This document shows, piece after piece, positions 10,267-21,152 of a stretch of 64,000 nt of DNA. The stretch is from Cubamyces lactineus (Eukaryota; Basidiomycota; Agaricomycetes; Polyporales; Polyporaceae). Under the pieces are notes generated by a model. That model did no database searches. It saw only the letters and a list, made by a program, of their open reading frames with translations, and was not told the origin of the DNA. Both the position numbers and the translations under genes were made by a program. The first letter of the stretch is position 1, and every line of letters starts with the position of its first letter. The stretch spans positions 248,001-312,000 of the forward strand of contig JACDTU010000020.1 of NCBI GenBank assembly GCA_022376465.1, given 5' to 3'.

Positions 10267-11675
10267 ATGGCTAGTACCCTGCAGATTCCGGTCGGGAGTC
10301 GCACACCATTCACGGGATCGAAAGTGCGAACGGCAGTCATCCCGAACGATTATTCCGTTGCCTATAAGTGCGGCGTAGGAGTTAGCACCTTATACTTCCC
10401 ATCTTTCTTGTCTGTACTCTTTTGGCTGCAAAGAAGCTATTGCATACGGCAGGGACGCTGACCCGCCAACGATCCACAGGTAGGACGCCTACGCGGACAG
10501 TGAAATCCTCATCGGCAAATGGTTAGTTTGTTCTTCCGGTTCCCAACACCCCGTGGCTGAACTGTTATGTACCAGGCTCAAGAATACCGGGAAGAGGAAC
10601 GAGATCTTCCTCGCAACGAAGTTCGGATATCATACAGGCGGAGCGGGTGTGCCCACGAGTATCTGTGCTGACCCTGAATACGTGCCACAAGCCCTTAACA
10701 AGTCCCTCGAGCGCCTTGGCGTGGACCAAATTGACTTGTGGTACCTACATCGGTGAGCTGAATGCTGAGCTCTATGATTTTTACCACCGCTCATCATGAT
10801 TGGTGTTAGGGCTGATCGCAATGTCCCGATTGAAGTGAGAAGAAGTTCATTGTCCGCGCTGTTGGGTATGGCTCATACCATTAACCCAGCTAACGGTCCG
10901 AGCAATGGCCGAGCAAGTGAAGTACGTCGATATATCCAATTTCAGCATAATTTTGTGCAATAGTTGACAATCCATAGAGCAGGAAAGGTCAAATACCTTG
11001 GTTTGTCCGAGGTGTCTGTGGACACCTTGAAACGCGCGCACGCGGTGCATCCCATCAGCGCTCTGCAAGTCGAATACTCGCCATTCGTACTCGATATAGA
11101 AGACGAGAAAGTCGGGTTACTTAAGACCGCCCGCGAGCTCGGCATCACTATAGTCGCGTACTCTCCGGTCGGCCGTGGGCTCCTGACTGGCAAAATTGTT
11201 CGTCGCTTCTGCGATGTAGGACTGTCACAAATCAGTTGACTGTGTGGGCTGCAGAAATCCCCTGACGACTTGGAGGAGAACGACGGGCGTAGATTTCTCC
11301 CGCGGTTCTCCAAGGAGAATTTCCCGAAAGTCCTCCAGGTCGTCGACAGCATCAAGGCGATCGCGCAGAAGTACAACGCAACTCCGGCTCAGGTATGCCT
11401 CGCGTGGCTCCTGGCGCAAGGCGACGACATCATCCCAATCCCGGGAACGACCAAGATCGCTGTATGTCTGACTTGACCTTTATAGGACGCGATTCTAAAC
11501 CCTGGCTTTATAGAACCTGCAAGAGAACCTCGGCGCGTTGAACGTGAAGTTGTCTCCGGAAGATATAGCCGAAATCCGAAAGATCGCTGTCGTCGCCGAT
11601 AAGACGGTTGGGCCGCGGTTGCATCCTGCTGGTTTCCAGCTCATCGGGTTCGACACCCCTCCCCTCAACGAATAG
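10267..11675 (+). pseudogene. Aldo/keto reductase lacking its N-terminal beta/alpha segment
   Basis: The conserved body is clear: DAYADSEILIGKW, RNEIFLATKFGYH (Lys), QIDLWYLHRADRN (His), [73 protein letters not shown] and the C-terminus ending FDTPPLNE with its stop at 11673-11675. The family N-terminus (glycine-rich GFGAMG strand and the WDTA segment with the catalytic Asp) cannot be found in any frame between 10267 and 10474, although MASTLQIP at 10267 resembles a genuine start. The Tyr-Lys-His members of the tetrad remain but the Asp and about 40-50 residues appear deleted. The intron after LLTGK has a weak GTTCGT donor. Either an exon has diverged beyond recognition or this is a decayed gene of the AKR13-like group. 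Confidence 0.65.
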
Positions 11676-12279
11676 ACCTAATGTAGCACTATCAATGATA
11701 CGATCGCTGTCACCGCCCAACGTCGAGGCTATGAATCCGACTCACTGCGGTGACCCGCTAGCCTCATTGGCACTGTTCTCTATCTAGGATACCTATGTGT
11801 TGCGGCATGGAATGTCACTTTTGTGTGTACTGAGATTTGAGTGCACTATGAGCGATGTTCTCCGGCTGTGCACAACCGCCACTCTGCTTGTCGGGTTTGT
11901 TACCTGAGGCACTCGCGCGTGTGGCTGTGCTGTGGCATGGTTCCCCCTCGAAATACAACGCCAGTTCATCCATCGCATGTGTCCGCTTCGCCATGACAAG
12001 CTGTCAAGGAACATGGTTCGAGTTGTAGTCAGGTGATGAGGCCGATATAGGCCACTGGTGAATCAAGTCCAGGCCATAGCTTGCAATACAAGCACATCCT
12101 AATGTACCGCGAAGTCCGTAGTGTCCCAAGATTCGCTAACCCGTAAACGAAAGTTCTTAGGCATGGGAATATAGTATGAGTTAGAATAGCGTCCATATCT
12201 ATCCCAGGGAGCAAGGTGTTATTATGAGATACCATACGCAAAGAATAAGCTCGCTCACTCACCTAGAAGAGCCCCCACC
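11676..12279. other. Intergenic, no gene seen
   Basis: This lies between two convergent 3' ends. Only short random frames are present. Confidence 0.4.
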
Positions 12280-13536
12280 CTATGAACGGATCCTCGTCTC
12301 TCGTCTCAGTCTCTCATCCTCCGTCCTCCGCGAGCCGGGCACAGGGCCCCATGTGCCCACACTCGAGCGCTCGGGAACATCGGGCGAGCGAGGCGCGACG
12401 GTCCACACGCTGTCCCTGATGCGGTACATCTGCGAGGTCGCAGTTGACGGCACGGCCGAAGTCCTACTCGGGCGGCGCACAGGGACGACATCCGTTGGCG
12501 TAGTCCGTTGGTGCCAAGCAACGGAGGTCCTGTCCGCAGCGTCGAATGTGCGCGACCTGCGGAGACGGGAGTGGTGCAGGCGGTCGACGGGGGCAACGTA
12601 TGTCGTGGGCGGGAGCGGCAGTTCGCGGTCGAGGCGCACGACGGGGGATACAGGAACGGCAGGGGGATTCGACGGGGTCGCGGAGGGCAAGACCTTGAGT
12701 TCCACCCCACCGACGGAGGGCTTGCGACGATTGGGCTCGAGTCGAGGGACTATCATCGCAGCGCCGGAGTCCTTCGTGCCCACCTGTGCCACCATTTCCC
12801 GACGTGGTGGCTGATCCTGAACGCTGACGTTCACATGGGAAGACAGGTCTGTCCATGTGTAGCCCCTCTCCGGCTCTGGGAATCTCCGCCAAAGGTATCC
12901 TGGCACTGCTCTGGAACGCAGCATGAAGTAGATGATGCTCCCGAGGAGTGCGAATCCTAGAGCGAGCCCGCCTACCGAACCTCCAACGATGGCACCTGTG
13001 CAGGAAATTGACTCGGGCGAAGAGGAACGAGGCGACAACAGCAGAGCGTCTTCTTGCCGTGGGAAGATCGAGGCGGCGCTACCGGTGGCTGAGAGACAGG
13101 GTGTATTGGAACCGGGTTGGACCAGGAAGGGCTGAGAGAGGCCTGAAAAGTCTCGGCCTATTGCAGTCATCCTGTAGGTGCCCGGTGTGATGTTGACTGG
13201 ATGCCACATATAATATCCCGTCGTGACGTCTAGCGAATCGGCAACAAGTGAAAGTGAGGATGGTGGAGACGCTGATATGGCCCAAATGAACAGGGAGAAC
13301 AACTGGGTAGGTCCCGCGTAACTCCAGGGGATGGTTGCATCAGCACAAATGAACATCGGGGGTAAGGTCTTGAAAGCGAAACTGCTAGTGACAGTGGATG
13401 AAACGCTTGCTGCAGACTGGAGTAGGGCAGCGGACATTGTCTTCGTCCGCTTCTTGGTGTTCATAGATAGCGGGATCGAAGGAGAGCAAACGGCTGTCAA
13501 GCCGTGGAAGATAAGAAATGCGACGGTACAGTCCAC
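12280..13536 (-). CDS. Single-pass membrane protein, paralogue 1 of a three-member family
   Basis: The order is: a hydrophobic leader (VAFLIFHGLTAVCS), a Ser/Thr-rich linker, an ectodomain of about 100 residues (FAFKTLPPMFICADATIPWS ... TPGTYRMTAIGRDFSGLSQP), a Ser-rich stem, one membrane span (GAIVGGSVGGLALGFALLGS), a basic stop-transfer patch, and a disordered cytoplasmic tail. The tail holds RLEPNRRKPS and TSAVPSTATSQMYRIRDS, both repeated almost exactly in the gene at 49835-51484. The frame is open through 13536 without an ATG there. The first in-frame ATG is at 13464, inside the leader region, so a short upstream exon is probable (a pyrimidine-rich acceptor-like stretch lies just upstream). 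The architecture recalls fungal cell-surface sensors (SKG6/MID2-like), but the function is not known. Confidence 0.75.
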   Translation of the reverse strand: MDCTVAFLIFHGLTAVCSPSIPLSMNTKKRTKTMSAALLQSAASVSSTVTSSFAFKTLPPMFICADATIPWSYAGPTQLFSLFIWAISASPPSSLSLVADSLDVTTGYYMWHPVNITPGTYRMTAIGRDFSGLSQPFLVQPGSNTPCLSATGSAASIFPRQEDALLLSPRSSSPESISCTGAIVGGSVGGLALGFALLGSIIYFMLRSRAVPGYLWRRFPEPERGYTWTDLSSHVNVSVQDQPPRREMVAQVGTKDSGAAMIVPRLEPNRRKPSVGGVELKVLPSATPSNPPAVPVSPVVRLDRELPLPPTTYVAPVDRLHHSRLRRSRTFDAADRTSVAWHQRTTPTDVVPVRRPSRTSAVPSTATSQMYRIRDSVWTVAPRSPDVPERSSVGTWGPVPGSRRTEDERLRRETRIRS

Positions 13537-14101
13537 CTGCGCTGTGGAGGCGAAGGGGGAGGTAATGGTGCGAGAAAAGGAGCATACATCAGTTTCACGG
13601 GGGAGCTGCTCCGCACGGTGGATAGAAAAGAGGGCCGCATGTGTACAACGCCTGGAAGGGGAACGAGTCTACTGTAGCACTCGACGACAGCAAAGATCAA
13701 GGGGCCTGAGACGCGATGCGTCGCCCTCCTGCGGAACGGAGCCAAGGTCAACCGCAAGCCGATGCATCGTGCATGGGAACACCGAACAGCGCGCGGCGGA
13801 CCGGTGCAAAGTCAATCTGACGCGCGTCCAGGTATCATGATGCGATGCAATCTGCGAAGTTCGAGCTCAATACAGGCTGTACCGGTATGCGACCGACTGA
13901 CCTTGCGACATGTGAGCGTCTTGTGGATAGCATGTCGGACTGTGCATACTCGACTACATTGTATCAGCCAGTGGATAATCCACTTACCCCTCAAGTTTCC
14001 TGCTCGCACGAAACAGGCACCAATCATGGGCCAAATGGTCCACATTCAATGATCAGAAAACGGGCTATATGAACAGAACTCCAGGGAACAGCGTAGATAC
14101 A
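13537..14101. other. Intergenic, upstream of membrane protein 1
   Basis: This probably holds the first exon and promoter of the upstream membrane protein gene and the 3' UTR of RPT6. A candidate non-coding pyrimidine-rich intron end (minus strand) lies near 13540-13580. Nothing else is recognised. Confidence 0.4.
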
Positions 14102-15537
14102 TCACGAGAAGAGCTTGTTGACAGACGTGTTGCCCTCCTGGTTCTTCTTGAGAACCTGTTCGCCGTGTGTTAGCTGCGGCGCCATCTACACATTGAAGCT
14201 CTGGAACGTACCTTGGCTACCGCAAACTCGAAGTCCTCCTGTGTTACATGCTGCCTGCGCTCGCGCAGGGCATACATACCTGCCTCCGTACAGATACCGC
14301 GCACCTCAGCTCCTGAGCACTGGCCCATCTTCTCCGCAAGCGCTCGGAGATTGATACCACGTTGGAGCGACATCTATGAGGTTTTCCCGTCAGCATGGAG
14401 GTTGGCATACCGGATTGACGCCATGTGGTGGTGGTACATACTTTGCGCGAGTGGATACGCAGGATAGCGACACGCGCCTCGGGACCCGGCGGCGGGAACT
14501 CGATCTTGCGGTCAATGCGGCCTGGGCGTAGAAGAGCCGAGTCCAGGATGTCTATCCGGTTCGTCGCCATGATGACCTTGATGTTCTTTGTGGGTTCGAA
14601 ACCATCAAGCTGGTTCAAGAGCTCGAGCATCGTCCGTTGCACCTCCGAGTCACCGCCGCCCGACCCGCTCTCTCCTCGCGAGCTTCCAATCGAGTCGATC
14701 TCGTCCATGAAGATGATACTCGGTGCGTGCTCGCGCGCCATGACGAACAGTTCTCGGACCATCCGGCTACCCTCGCCAATGTACTTCTGCACAAGTTCGG
14801 ATCCAGAGACACGGATGAACTTGCAGTCCGTATGGTGCGCGACAGCACGCGCAAGCAGGGTCTTTCCAGTGCCAGGGGGGCCGTATAGCAGGACACCTTT
14901 GGGTTGGGCGATACCGAGGGACTCGAAGAGTTCGGGGTGCTTCACCGGCAACTCGATGACCTCCTTGATCTCCTTAATTTGCTTGTCGAGACCGCCGACC
15001 ATCTCGTACGTGCTGTCGGGGACTTTCTCGACCATCATAAGGGAGACAAGCGGGTCGACCTTGTTGGGCAAGATCTTGTGTATTGTGTATGAGTCTGACC
15101 GGAGAGCGACGCGCAGAGATGGTGTTAGGGACGCGACGTCAATCTCGGAATCAAAATCCACAACTAAAGTGTGACGTTCAGTATAGTTCCACTAAGTAGG
15201 TTCCATTGACGTACTGTATTTGCCCTCCGGCTGCACCTTGACAAGCACCTTGTTCTTGCCCATAACCTTGACCACCTCTCCGACATAGCTGCCCGGCTCA
15301 TGTAGCAGCTGCAGCTCTTCCCTGAGCAACCGCACTGCACGCGCTACTTCAGCCCCACAAGATACTGTCATCATGCACCATACACATACCCCTTGCATTA
15401 AGCGCATTCCGTTGCGCCTCTAACCGCCGCAAGTTCTGTGTCTTCTGGTTGATTTCGAGTTCGGCAGCCTCGATCTTTGCTTGGTAGTACGCCTTCAGTC
15501 CGGCTGGTGTTGCATGTGTATGCGTCGCGACGGGCAT
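14102..15537 (-). CDS. RPT6: 26S proteasome regulatory particle AAA ATPase Rpt6 (PSMC5)
   Basis: The product starts at 15537 ([20 protein letters not shown]). It has an N-terminal coiled coil ([20 protein letters not shown]), an OB-fold region ([20 protein letters not shown]), and a complete AAA module. The module shows Walker A GPPGTGKT, pore-loop [12 protein letters not shown], Walker [20 protein letters not shown] and the arginine-finger region [14 protein letters not shown]. The C-terminal exons give [37 protein letters not shown] and finish [11 protein letters not shown] with the stop at 14102. Rpt6 is one of six ATPases of the proteasome base that unfold substrates and open the 20S gate. 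The sequence is full length and intact, with about six introns. Confidence 0.95.
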
Positions 15538-16891
15538 TATGGGCGTAAAAAGCGTGTACGGAGTGAGAGGAGGAAGTAGGACGTTGTAAGCGGTGAGCGG
15601 ACGCGACGCCCACACTCATTCTGGGGCTACGCGTCCTGTGTGACACGTCACGTGCACGTCATCCGCCTTTGTGACATCTTCTGAATTAGGCAGTTTAGAA
15701 GGATCGTCGAAGGTGGACTTGCGCCACAACGCGCGAGGTTTCTCTTTCCTCATCTCAAGGATCCTCGTCGCAATAGCACGCAGGGCCTATAAACCCGGTC
15801 ACGGTACTACGATTAGTTTATACTACGCCTGACGTAGGTACTGATCGTGGTCAGTCGGACATGTCATTGTGCTTTGTGGTATCTAATGTCGCGAACAACC
15901 TCGGATGTCCTTCGGAGAACATACATCGAAGTTGTGGCATGAGACAGTGGCCCTAACCATCCGTGGAAGCTGTGTGTATGACATTCACTGACTTCATAGG
16001 CTGTCTGTTGGGCTGAGGTTAGTCCGCGGCCTAACATGCTTGTTGACTGGCAGAACAGGTCAAGATGCACAAGTTCAATCGGGTTGCCCATCGACAAGCC
16101 TTTATAGCCTATGGCAACTCGTAGAATACAACCTCCTCCCAAATTTAAAAGCGCATCATCTCTCCACCATAATTGCCGCGGCTCATGCTTTCACCTATAC
16201 TGCCAGAATCGTACGAAATCAGGCTTATCTGATGCCACCCATCTCAACGCCTCGCGGAAGCTATCGCGATGTTCTCACCGATAGGCTTCAGAGTCGCCAC
16301 CGTCGACCGCCCGAGCCGCGCACGCGTCGACGCCTGCCTGCCCTCTGGTCAGCAGACCAATAGAGCCCGGGCTCCCGGGCACTAAGAGCTCGACGCTGAT
16401 GATGCGCGAGCCCGGTAGAGAGGAGGCGTTCCGAGGACCTGGAAGCCTGCTTGCGCCTTCTGCGGCAGCGTTCCTGAAGCCCCATTCACCGGAGGGCGTG
16501 GCGCCCCGCATTGCAGGGCTTCGCCTGGGCCCTCGGGGGCTGATCGTGGCGGACGGCATGCTACAAGAGGCATTGACGCGTATCATTGTCCGGCAGAGTG
16601 AACCGTAGGCTGCGATTTGGGGTCCAAATCGTCTATCGGAAGGGGCCCTTTTCTTGCGAAGGGAAGTGAGCGTTTCGTGTGGACGATCTGCGGTCACTCC
16701 GGAAAGAAAACAGTCGTAATAATACAGGGATACAAGCGATACAAGTCAGGCAGTCCAACGGTCCAGCGCAAACGTGTGGCGCCTCGCTGGGCCATTATCG
16801 TCAGTTGCGCTGCCGAAAGGCGTAGCGCGACATTTTTATCCATGCATCGCTATGACCTAGAATTGGTGAGTATTCTGGTGTATGGCAATGT
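15538..16891. other. Long intergenic stretch with GC-rich patch
   Basis: This 1.35-kb stretch holds no convincing gene. A GC-rich block at about 16280-16570 gives overlapping open frames on both strands (up to 140 codons) without a recognisable domain. It may be a decayed gene or non-coding. The left 150 bp are the RPT6 promoter. Confidence 0.4.
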
Positions 16892-17694
16892 CTAAAGATA
16901 GGAAAGGACCCACATGCCGTATTTTCGTCTTAGTTCCTTCCATGAAGGAGATACCGCAGGGTATCGCTTTGCAAAGTCGCTCATCTCCTGCTCTGGGATG
17001 CGGTTGATGTCTACTCGGTTCCAATATCTCGTCATCGCAAAGAGAATATCGCGAGCATCCTGATCCCGACCGCGTCTACTCGAACGGTCAGCTCACTCTC
17101 GCAGGCGAGTTGGCGCCCGCACTTACAATGACCAAGCTTTAACTTTCGCCCGTATAAACTCCGTTATCGTCAAGAATGGCACATTGCCCATCGTCATGAC
17201 CGTTGAACTATCGAGTCGTCGAGGGCCCTCCTCTCCGGCTACCAGAACCTCAATCTGGATCCTATGAGCATCACCCGCGATGCAATCCGAGAAGAGGGAA
17301 CTCACGTCGATGGTGGGGATCAGCTTCTGGTATTTCACATGCAACCTGCAGCTAGGTGAATCGCGGTCGTAGCAGCCAGAACTTGATCTAGACTCGAACC
17401 TACCGGTTACTCCAGGGCGAGGATACTATGGAAAAGTCCTCGTTTCCTGAGCAGGCTTGACGTACTCGGCGGAAGGGGTGTGTGGTGCCGCCTTCGACGA
17501 CACAAGAAATTTCCTACAGCTCGACTGTCAGTGATCTCGATTGAGGCGGTAGCAATGTGACGAACATCGGCAAGAGGTGCACTGGACAATATTGCGGTCA
17601 GAACGTTACCATGGAACGCATGGGGGACACCGGCGTCGCGCAAGAGCTGCGACAAGGCGGCGGCAGCCTGGAGCAAGCGCGGTACTTCGTGCAT
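16892..17694 (-). CDS. Uncharacterised basidiomycete family protein (possible nucleotidyltransferase-like fold)
   Basis: The product starts MHEVPRLLQAAAALSQLLRD with GVPHAFHGNVLTAILSSAPL. It continues after an intron with EISCVVEGGTTHPFRRVRQA, then SIVSSPWSNR, LHVKYQKLIPTID, IEVLVAGEEGPRRLDSST, TMGNVPFLTITEFIRAKVKA, ILFAMTRYWNRVDINRIPEQ and ends LRRKYGMWVLSYL (stop 16892-16894). I recognise this as a family that is recurrent in Agaricomycetes but has no established function. The opening small-residue strand/helix and the mid-protein E-I/V-E-V strand are loosely reminiscent of nucleotidyltransferase-fold proteins, which is only a guess. A 51-bp segment between PTID and IEVL has canonical GTGAGT...CAG ends and is also in frame without a stop, so intron retention would still give a protein. 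Confidence 0.6.
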
Positions 17695-18576
17695 CGTCGA
17701 GAAGGGTGAAAGGTAGAAGACATCGGAGGAGTCGGAGAGCCCTTCATGTAGGATAGCGAACCGAAGCAGAACGCCTAGAGAATGTGGGAAGGAAAGATCT
17801 TTAGGCTATGGGCCCGGAACCTGTTCCGTGGCGTCCAGGGCGAAAGCCGAGCGAGGAGGGCTGCTACGTGCGCGGACGTCTGAATGTGATGAGAGCTGGC
17901 GCGCCGATCTGATTTTACCAGCATGGGCAGGTGTCCGAGGCAGAAGCGACCCGTGTCCCGCAACCGCACGAGGGACAGGAGGCTTTCAGTTCCAGGCTGG
18001 CGTCACATGGCCCGAGGGCGTGCATCACCGTGAACGAAACTCTGACGAAATGTTATGACCAAAAATGACCTAAGAGGCGGGCCAGCCATTGACTCATAAA
18101 CGCTGTCCAATATGCGTGCAATCAGTTAATCAGGATGACCACTGATCTTGTCCAGTTGAACTCACGAGGATGCGGGCTTGGCTAGGTGGTACGATGCGTG
18201 TAGGCGACACTACGCTTGTCAAGGAAGCTGAACGTAAAAGAGCTAGCGGTGAACCAACTCCTCTATCAATCACTTGAGATACAAGGCTGGGCTTGGAAGG
18301 TAACAGGGTCGTCTATTGATTCGTTCAGACGCATAGAGGATCATGGGGATGGTTCAACCGCTGTGCGGTACCAGGGCCGGTAGCCGCTGGTGTGAAGATC
18401 TCGATCGGCTTACGTCAGAAGGACCTGTCCAGTCATGGGTCCAATTGCGGATATGGGCGTCTACGACAGGCGATGCGGTGGACTTGTGCGCATTGCCCAG
18501 GTCAGTGTGTTAGGCCTCTTGCCATTCGCTCACTCGTCTCGGCTGGCTTAGTCGTGATCTCCTCGCTTTCTTGCGT
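17695..18576. other. Intergenic between divergent genes
   Basis: This separates the minus-strand family protein from plus-strand MRS2. No gene is recognised; promoter elements could not be assigned. Confidence 0.4.
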
Positions 18577-20674
18577 ATGTCTGCGCTCCTCAGACAGCTG
18601 GCAGAGTGCCATGTAATGACTCGTCCTTCTGGCGCACGTCTCAAGCGCTGTCGTACCCCCTGGTCCACTTCTCTCAGGCTTGAGCTGCACCTTCCCCAAA
18701 GAACGTGCCTGTCTACTCTGCGAACTCAAACGGTAGAGCACAACATCTGGAAAAGCAGCTCTCAAACTTCAGGGTGTAGGAGCTGGTCACCGCATCCTCG
18801 ACAATTGTCTGGTCTGGGCTACAGGCACTTCACCACTTGGCTGCAGAGAATATCCCGAGGGCGGGTATATGATCCTCTGGAGGAGCCTACGGATGACCTC
18901 GAGCAGACAGCCAAAATTGCTGTCCTGGAGAAAGCAATGAAAGGCCGGCAGCCGGCAGACCTCATGCTACGATGTAAGTTTCAGACGCGATCGGCTGGGG
19001 CACGTTCGTTGACCAATGTACAGGTACAATACTGGATGCGGATGGTTAGCCCCAGAGAAGGTCTCATGTGTTCTGCTCAAATTAATTGGATCCTTTGTGG
19101 CGCATTACGTCCGTAGGAAACGTCAAGACGATTTCTGGCCAGTTCAAAAAGTCCGATTTGTGCACGGAACATCGACTGAACGTAAGTGTCTCTCCGCCGT
19201 TCACGCCTGTGTCTTTCTGACCGGTCAGGAGACAGCCCCGTGACCTCCGCAAGATTGATTCCAGGATACCCAACCTCGTGCCAACGATCTTGGTGCGAAA
19301 GGAAGCGATCCTTGTACGTATTAACCCAAGTTCATGGCCCATCTCTCTGCTCACTTTGGGGGCTCTCCCAGGTCAACATCCTCCACATACGCGCACTCGT
19401 CAAGGCGGATACCGTTATACTGTTCGACACCTATGGCTCTGCAGACTCTCGGCTGCATTCTGTGTTTCTTTATCACTTAGAGGTACGCCCCGATTTCTAT
19501 GCCGCAAAACTAATACTCATGTTCCCCTAGCATAACCTGAGGTCCAAGACAGCAGGCGTGCCATACGAGTTCCGGTGAGCTCTCATCTCTTACCGTGTTC
19601 CCTCTTGGGTGCCGATCCCTTTTAAGCACTCGACAGCTCAGCGGGTAATTCACAGAGCTCTGGAGTCAATATTACTATCAGTCTTAAGCGCACTGGAGGC
19701 CGAGATGGTGTTCATCCGTAACCTCATCGGAGGGCTGCTCGCTGAACTTGAGGATGACATCGACCATGACCGGTTCAAACGATTGCTCCATTACTCTCGT
19801 AGGCTTGCCAGCTTCCAGAACCGTGCAAAATTGGTGCGTCTGTGATTGTTTCCCTCTATGGGACAGCCATGCCGATATACGACCCATGACATAGGTTCAA
19901 GCAGCTCTAGAGGAAGTGTTAGAGCAAGGTACGGCTAAATCCTCCATGCTGTTGCAGCGGCCTCGATAGGTCTTACAACTATGACACAGACCAGGACCTC
20001 GCTGCGATGTACCTCACCGACAAGAGGAATGGAATTCCTCGCAACCATGACGATCATGAAGAGCTAGAAGTCTTGCTAGAGTCATTCTCTAAGCAGGTTG
20101 AAGAAATTGTGAATGAAGCAGAAAATATCCAGGTGCGTGGCCACAAAGTGACTGTTCTCACTTGTCCTGGAAACCAACTCCGTTGAGCAGTCAAACGTAC
20201 AATCTACGCAAGAGATTGTGGAATTGATCCTCGATTCGAACAGGAACGCATTACTTGCGCTCGACTTGAAGGTGTCCATCTTGACGATGGGCATCGGAAT
20301 AGGAACCCTCGTCGCTGGTGTCTTTGGCATGAACGTAAGTCGTCAAAATCGGCTCCGAGCGCGAACATTCCCACGGAGCCGAGGCCTGATGTTGACTGTT
20401 TGCAGCTCAAAAGCCACTTCGAGGAACACGAGTTCGCATTCTACGTGATGGGTGCTGTAACCCTCGCTACGTCGCTCGGTGCCGCTTATATCGGAGTGCG
20501 ACGGTGAGCATCAGTTGTGATTCGCAGCGTTGCCTACGACGTTTTCTCATCGTTGTCCGCAGGCTGTCGAGGATCCGCAAAGTTGGCCTGTCCAACGGGA
20601 ATCGCAAGAAGCCAGAGAAGCGGCGATGGGCTATCCTTTCCCTCCGTTCTCGCCGATATGAGCCGTGGTCATGA
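18577..20674 (+). CDS. MRS2: Mitochondrial inner-membrane magnesium channel Mrs2
   Basis: The first ATG (18577, MSALLRQLAECHVMTRPSG) begins an Arg/Ser-rich, acid-poor leader typical of mitochondrial import. Spliced conserved blocks follow in order: CTILDADGNVKTISGQFKKS, DLRKIDSRIPNLVPTILVRK, HIRALVKADTVILFDTYGS, GVPYEFRALESILLSVLSAL, LVQAALEEVLEQDQDLAAMY, LESFSKQVEEIVNEAENIQ, LDSNRNALLALDLKVSILTM, then the first membrane helix ending in the diagnostic GMN (VAGVFGMN, near 20327-20334) and a second helix (YVMGAVTLATSLGAAYIGV). The protein ends in a basic tail SLRSRRYEPWS. Mrs2 forms a pentameric CorA-type channel that brings Mg2+ into the matrix. Nine or so short introns are required and all are canonical. 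It appears intact. Confidence 0.92.
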
Positions 20675-20943
20675 CAGGCTCCCAGAGGCGGCCCGCTGAC
20701 TCACCTGGCTCAATACCCTACTACCTCACCGTTATTCGCTCACTGCCCGCCTCTATCATCCTCAGCACCCGCACATAACACGCGGCCACCACTCCTACAT
20801 CACCATACGACCGGCATATACTGTATAGGATATCTGCATGTATAATTTATACCGCTCAATTCATAGACTGCGTTTCCATACCCGTGCGAGCGTATGTCCG
20901 GTCGGTGTGGAATTTAGAACGGAGACAGGCGCGGAGGCTCGTG
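20675..20943. other. Intergenic, upstream of membrane protein 2
   Basis: This short AT-richer spacer follows MRS2 (same strand). A TATAATTTATA-like AT patch lies near 20840-20850 on the plus strand. No gene is seen. Confidence 0.4.
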
Positions 20944-21152
20944 ATGGGGGCGAATGACCGTCCTAGGCGCTTCGCACGTTACGGAGAGCGTCCATCTCCA
21001 CGCGGCCGGGGAGCTCCCTCGTCCATATCGCTCCCTTCTCTGCGGTCGACGGTCGTTCCTGTTATCTATGACGAGGTCATAAGGGCGCAGAACTCGGTGA
21101 GTACAACCGCCTCTCCAAGCCTCAATTCTCCGCTGGTCCTCGTCCTGACGCA

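Noticed and set aside
4246..11675. P450, transposon, HPM1 and aldo/keto reductase as a secondary-metabolite cluster
   Set aside because: No backbone synthase, terpene cyclase or transporter is present, and HPM1, RUS and RPT6 are unrelated housekeeping-type genes.
16275..16697. 140-codon minus-strand frame in GC-rich block
   Set aside because: Open frames occur on both strands here, as expected from high GC; no recognisable protein signature.
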